The notes under the pieces are model-generated. The model made no database searches and was not told where the DNA came from. It saw nothing but the letters and a program-made list of their open reading frames with translations. A DNA stretch of 6,232 nucleotides from an uncultured bacterium (GTDB lineage Bacteria; Actinomycetota; Actinomycetes; S36-B12), in contig CAJBMR010000446.1 in assembly GCA_903954205.1 (NCBI GenBank), forward strand, positions 1 through 6,232. The letters are read 5' to 3'. Of this stretch, positions 6,150-6,232 are shown piece by piece (position 1 is the stretch's first letter; every line of letters starts with the position of its first letter). The position numbers and the translations under genes are program-made.

Positions 6150-6155
6150 AGCCTA
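6150..6155 (-). promoter_or_regulatory. -10 box of a leaderless promoter for the thioesterase
   Basis: TAGGCT on the minus strand, then six bases, then the ATG at 6143. That spacing puts transcription initiation at or next to the A of the start codon. No Shine-Dalgarno motif precedes the ATG. No convincing -35 was found 16-18 bp upstream. Confidence 0.55.
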
Positions 6156-6187
6156 GGCGTGCACGCGGATGCGTGGACCTGCGCGCC

Positions 6188-6193
6188 TAGGAT
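6188..6193 (+). promoter_or_regulatory. -10 box of a leaderless promoter for polA
   Basis: TAGGAT on the plus strand, then six bases, then the GTG at 6200, so transcription should begin at or next to the start codon. No Shine-Dalgarno motif precedes it. The arrangement mirrors the thioesterase promoter on the other strand. No clear -35 was found. Confidence 0.55.
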
Positions 6194-6199
6194 CGCCGG

Positions 6200-6232
6200 G
6201 TGGCGACGGGTCGGCTCCTCCTTCTCGACGGA
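6200..6232 (+). CDS. polA: DNA polymerase I, N-terminus only (cut by window end)
   Basis: Only eleven codons are in the window, reading VATGRLLLLDG from a GTG start. RLLLLDG is the conserved opening of the 5'-3' exonuclease domain of actinobacterial DNA polymerase I, where it is typically followed by HSLAYRAFFALP; the Asp is a metal-binding residue. The enzyme fills gaps and removes RNA primers in replication and repair. The start is supported by the TAGGAT box six bases upstream and by the divergent gene arrangement. From memory, some actinobacteria such as Streptomyces carry a liv-like cluster not far from polA, which fits. With so few residues another nuclease of the same fold cannot be excluded. 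Confidence 0.65.
   Translation, partial: MATGRLLLLDG

Noticed and set aside
1..6232. CRISPR array, tRNA, rRNA, insertion sequence or phage gene
   Set aside because: No regular repeat-spacer pattern, cloverleaf, ribosomal RNA stretch, transposase or integrase motif was seen on either strand.

Overview
The window is high-GC DNA whose gene content and promoter style suggest an actinobacterium, perhaps of the Micrococcales; the order is an inference and no sequence search was run. The evidence is tight gene overlaps, GTG starts, TAGGNT-type -10 boxes placed directly before start codons, and an AbiEi-like/DUF559 protein of a kind common in Actinomycetota.

Layout from left to right. Positions 1-364 hold no convincing gene: a strong GC-rich hairpin (11-46), a C-rich repeat tract (81-177) and a perfect DnaA-box-like 9-mer (280-288). 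A stand-alone AbiEi-like winged-helix plus DUF559 (PD-(D/E)XK) protein reads rightward (365-1384). A convergent gap (1385-1554) carries degenerate direct repeats and a long inverted repeat. The leftward operon livH-livM-livG-livF (5578 down to 1555) encodes both permeases and both ATPases of a branched-chain amino-acid type ABC importer. A leftward hotdog thioesterase of the YdiI/EntH type follows (6143-5700). At the right edge, the first eleven codons of what looks like polA read rightward (6200 onward).

The four liv genes have junctions of 1 bp spacing, 11 bp overlap and 4 bp overlap, so they are almost certainly co-transcribed and translationally coupled. LivH and LivM form the channel and LivG and LivF power it. 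No substrate-binding protein gene is present on either side, so the ligand cannot be read from this window. LivH is unusual: from its best-supported start it has a signal peptide, a beta-rich extracytoplasmic domain and a Gly/Ser linker before the normal permease core.

The most interesting signals are the LivH fusion, the missing binding protein, the mirror-image leaderless promoters between the thioesterase and polA, and the palindrome in the presumed livH leader. I found no strong evidence for an entirely new multi-gene system; most of the window is ordinary core-genome content.
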